Assembly: GCA_016215145.1 (NCBI GenBank)
Contig: JACRLA010000302.1
Coordinates: 1 to 5,178 of the forward strand
Length of the DNA: 5,178 bases
Source: Chloroflexota bacterium
GTDB lineage: Bacteria; Chloroflexota; Anaerolineae; Anaerolineales; VGOW01
Reading direction: 5' to 3'
Part shown: positions 5,060-5,178 of the stretch, one piece after another
Numbering within the stretch: position 1 is the first letter of the stretch
Layout: each line of letters begins with the position of its first letter
Made by a program: the position numbers and the translations under genes
The notes under the pieces: generated by a model
The model's input: the letters and a program-made list of their open reading frames with translations, nothing else
Told to the model about the DNA's origin: nothing
Databases searched by the model: none

Positions 5060-5178
5060 TTGATGCTGCTCAAAAGATTTTGAGTCAAGGAAAGATCATC
5101 GCCATCAAAGGTCTCGGCGGTTTTCATCTGGCGTGTGATGCCACGAATGAAGAAGCGGTGGCAGAGTTACGCAAACGC
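5053..5178 (+). pseudogene. hypF: Inverted partial second copy of hypF (start of YrdC-like domain)
   Basis: The plus strand is open from the palindrome to the window end and encodes 42 residues. They start DPIDAAQKILSQGKIIAIKG and continue with the HypF sequence GGFHLACDATNEEAV and ELRKR. The product aligns with residues 22-60 of the minus-strand HypF. Upstream of base 5116 the two copies differ at many bases, largely conservatively (QGKIIAIKG versus QGNIVAVKG). From 5116 to 5178 they are identical over 63 bp (counterpart 4880-4942). Like the other copy, it lacks the acylphosphatase and zinc-finger parts. It could be the edge of a real second hypF, but a chimeric or mis-joined contig end is more likely. 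Confidence 0.8.

Overview
The window carries most of a [NiFe]-hydrogenase maturation operon. The four genes hypF, hypC, hypD and hypE are all on the minus strand and are transcribed from right to left. HypF and HypE build the cyanide ligands from carbamoyl phosphate. HypC and HypD hold the iron atom and assemble the Fe(CN)2CO group that is later delivered to the hydrogenase large subunit. Neither the nickel-insertion genes (hypA, hypB) nor hydrogenase structural genes are present. The protein style and the dense dispersed palindromes and heptanucleotide repeats suggest an anaerobic Chloroflexota (Anaerolineae-like) bacterium, probably from a metagenome. This assignment is inference and is not proven by the sequence.

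Layout: bases 2-133 hold the C-terminal end of an unidentified plus-strand gene, followed by a probable bidirectional terminator (132-171). Next come a 3' half of a tRNA-Pro on the minus strand (176-218) and a nested inverted-repeat element (222-353). hypE (377-1456) is intact and ends in the family's PRIC tail. A CATTCCGAG-type palindrome (1467-1542) fills the hypE/hypD gap and supplies the last codons of hypD. hypD (1512-2669) has all its expected cysteines. A MITE-like CATTGCGAG palindrome (2705-2842) separates hypD from hypC. hypC (2921-3172) is frameshifted by a 53-bp tandem duplication. hypF (3227 to about 4998) lacks its acylphosphatase and zinc-finger parts.

Two things stand out. First, arrays of 7-bp units of several different sequences lie inside hypF and hypE in frame, mostly at loop positions, and also between genes. 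They add repeat-encoded peptides to otherwise conserved enzymes. Second, the right end is folded back: beyond a GATTGGA palindrome (4999-5050) the plus strand encodes a second, slightly different start of the HypF YrdC domain. Its last 63 bases are identical to the minus-strand copy and run exactly to the window end. Together with the two synonymous differences between the hypC duplicate copies, this looks more like strain mixing or chimerism in the assembly than a new system, although a real inverted duplication cannot be excluded.
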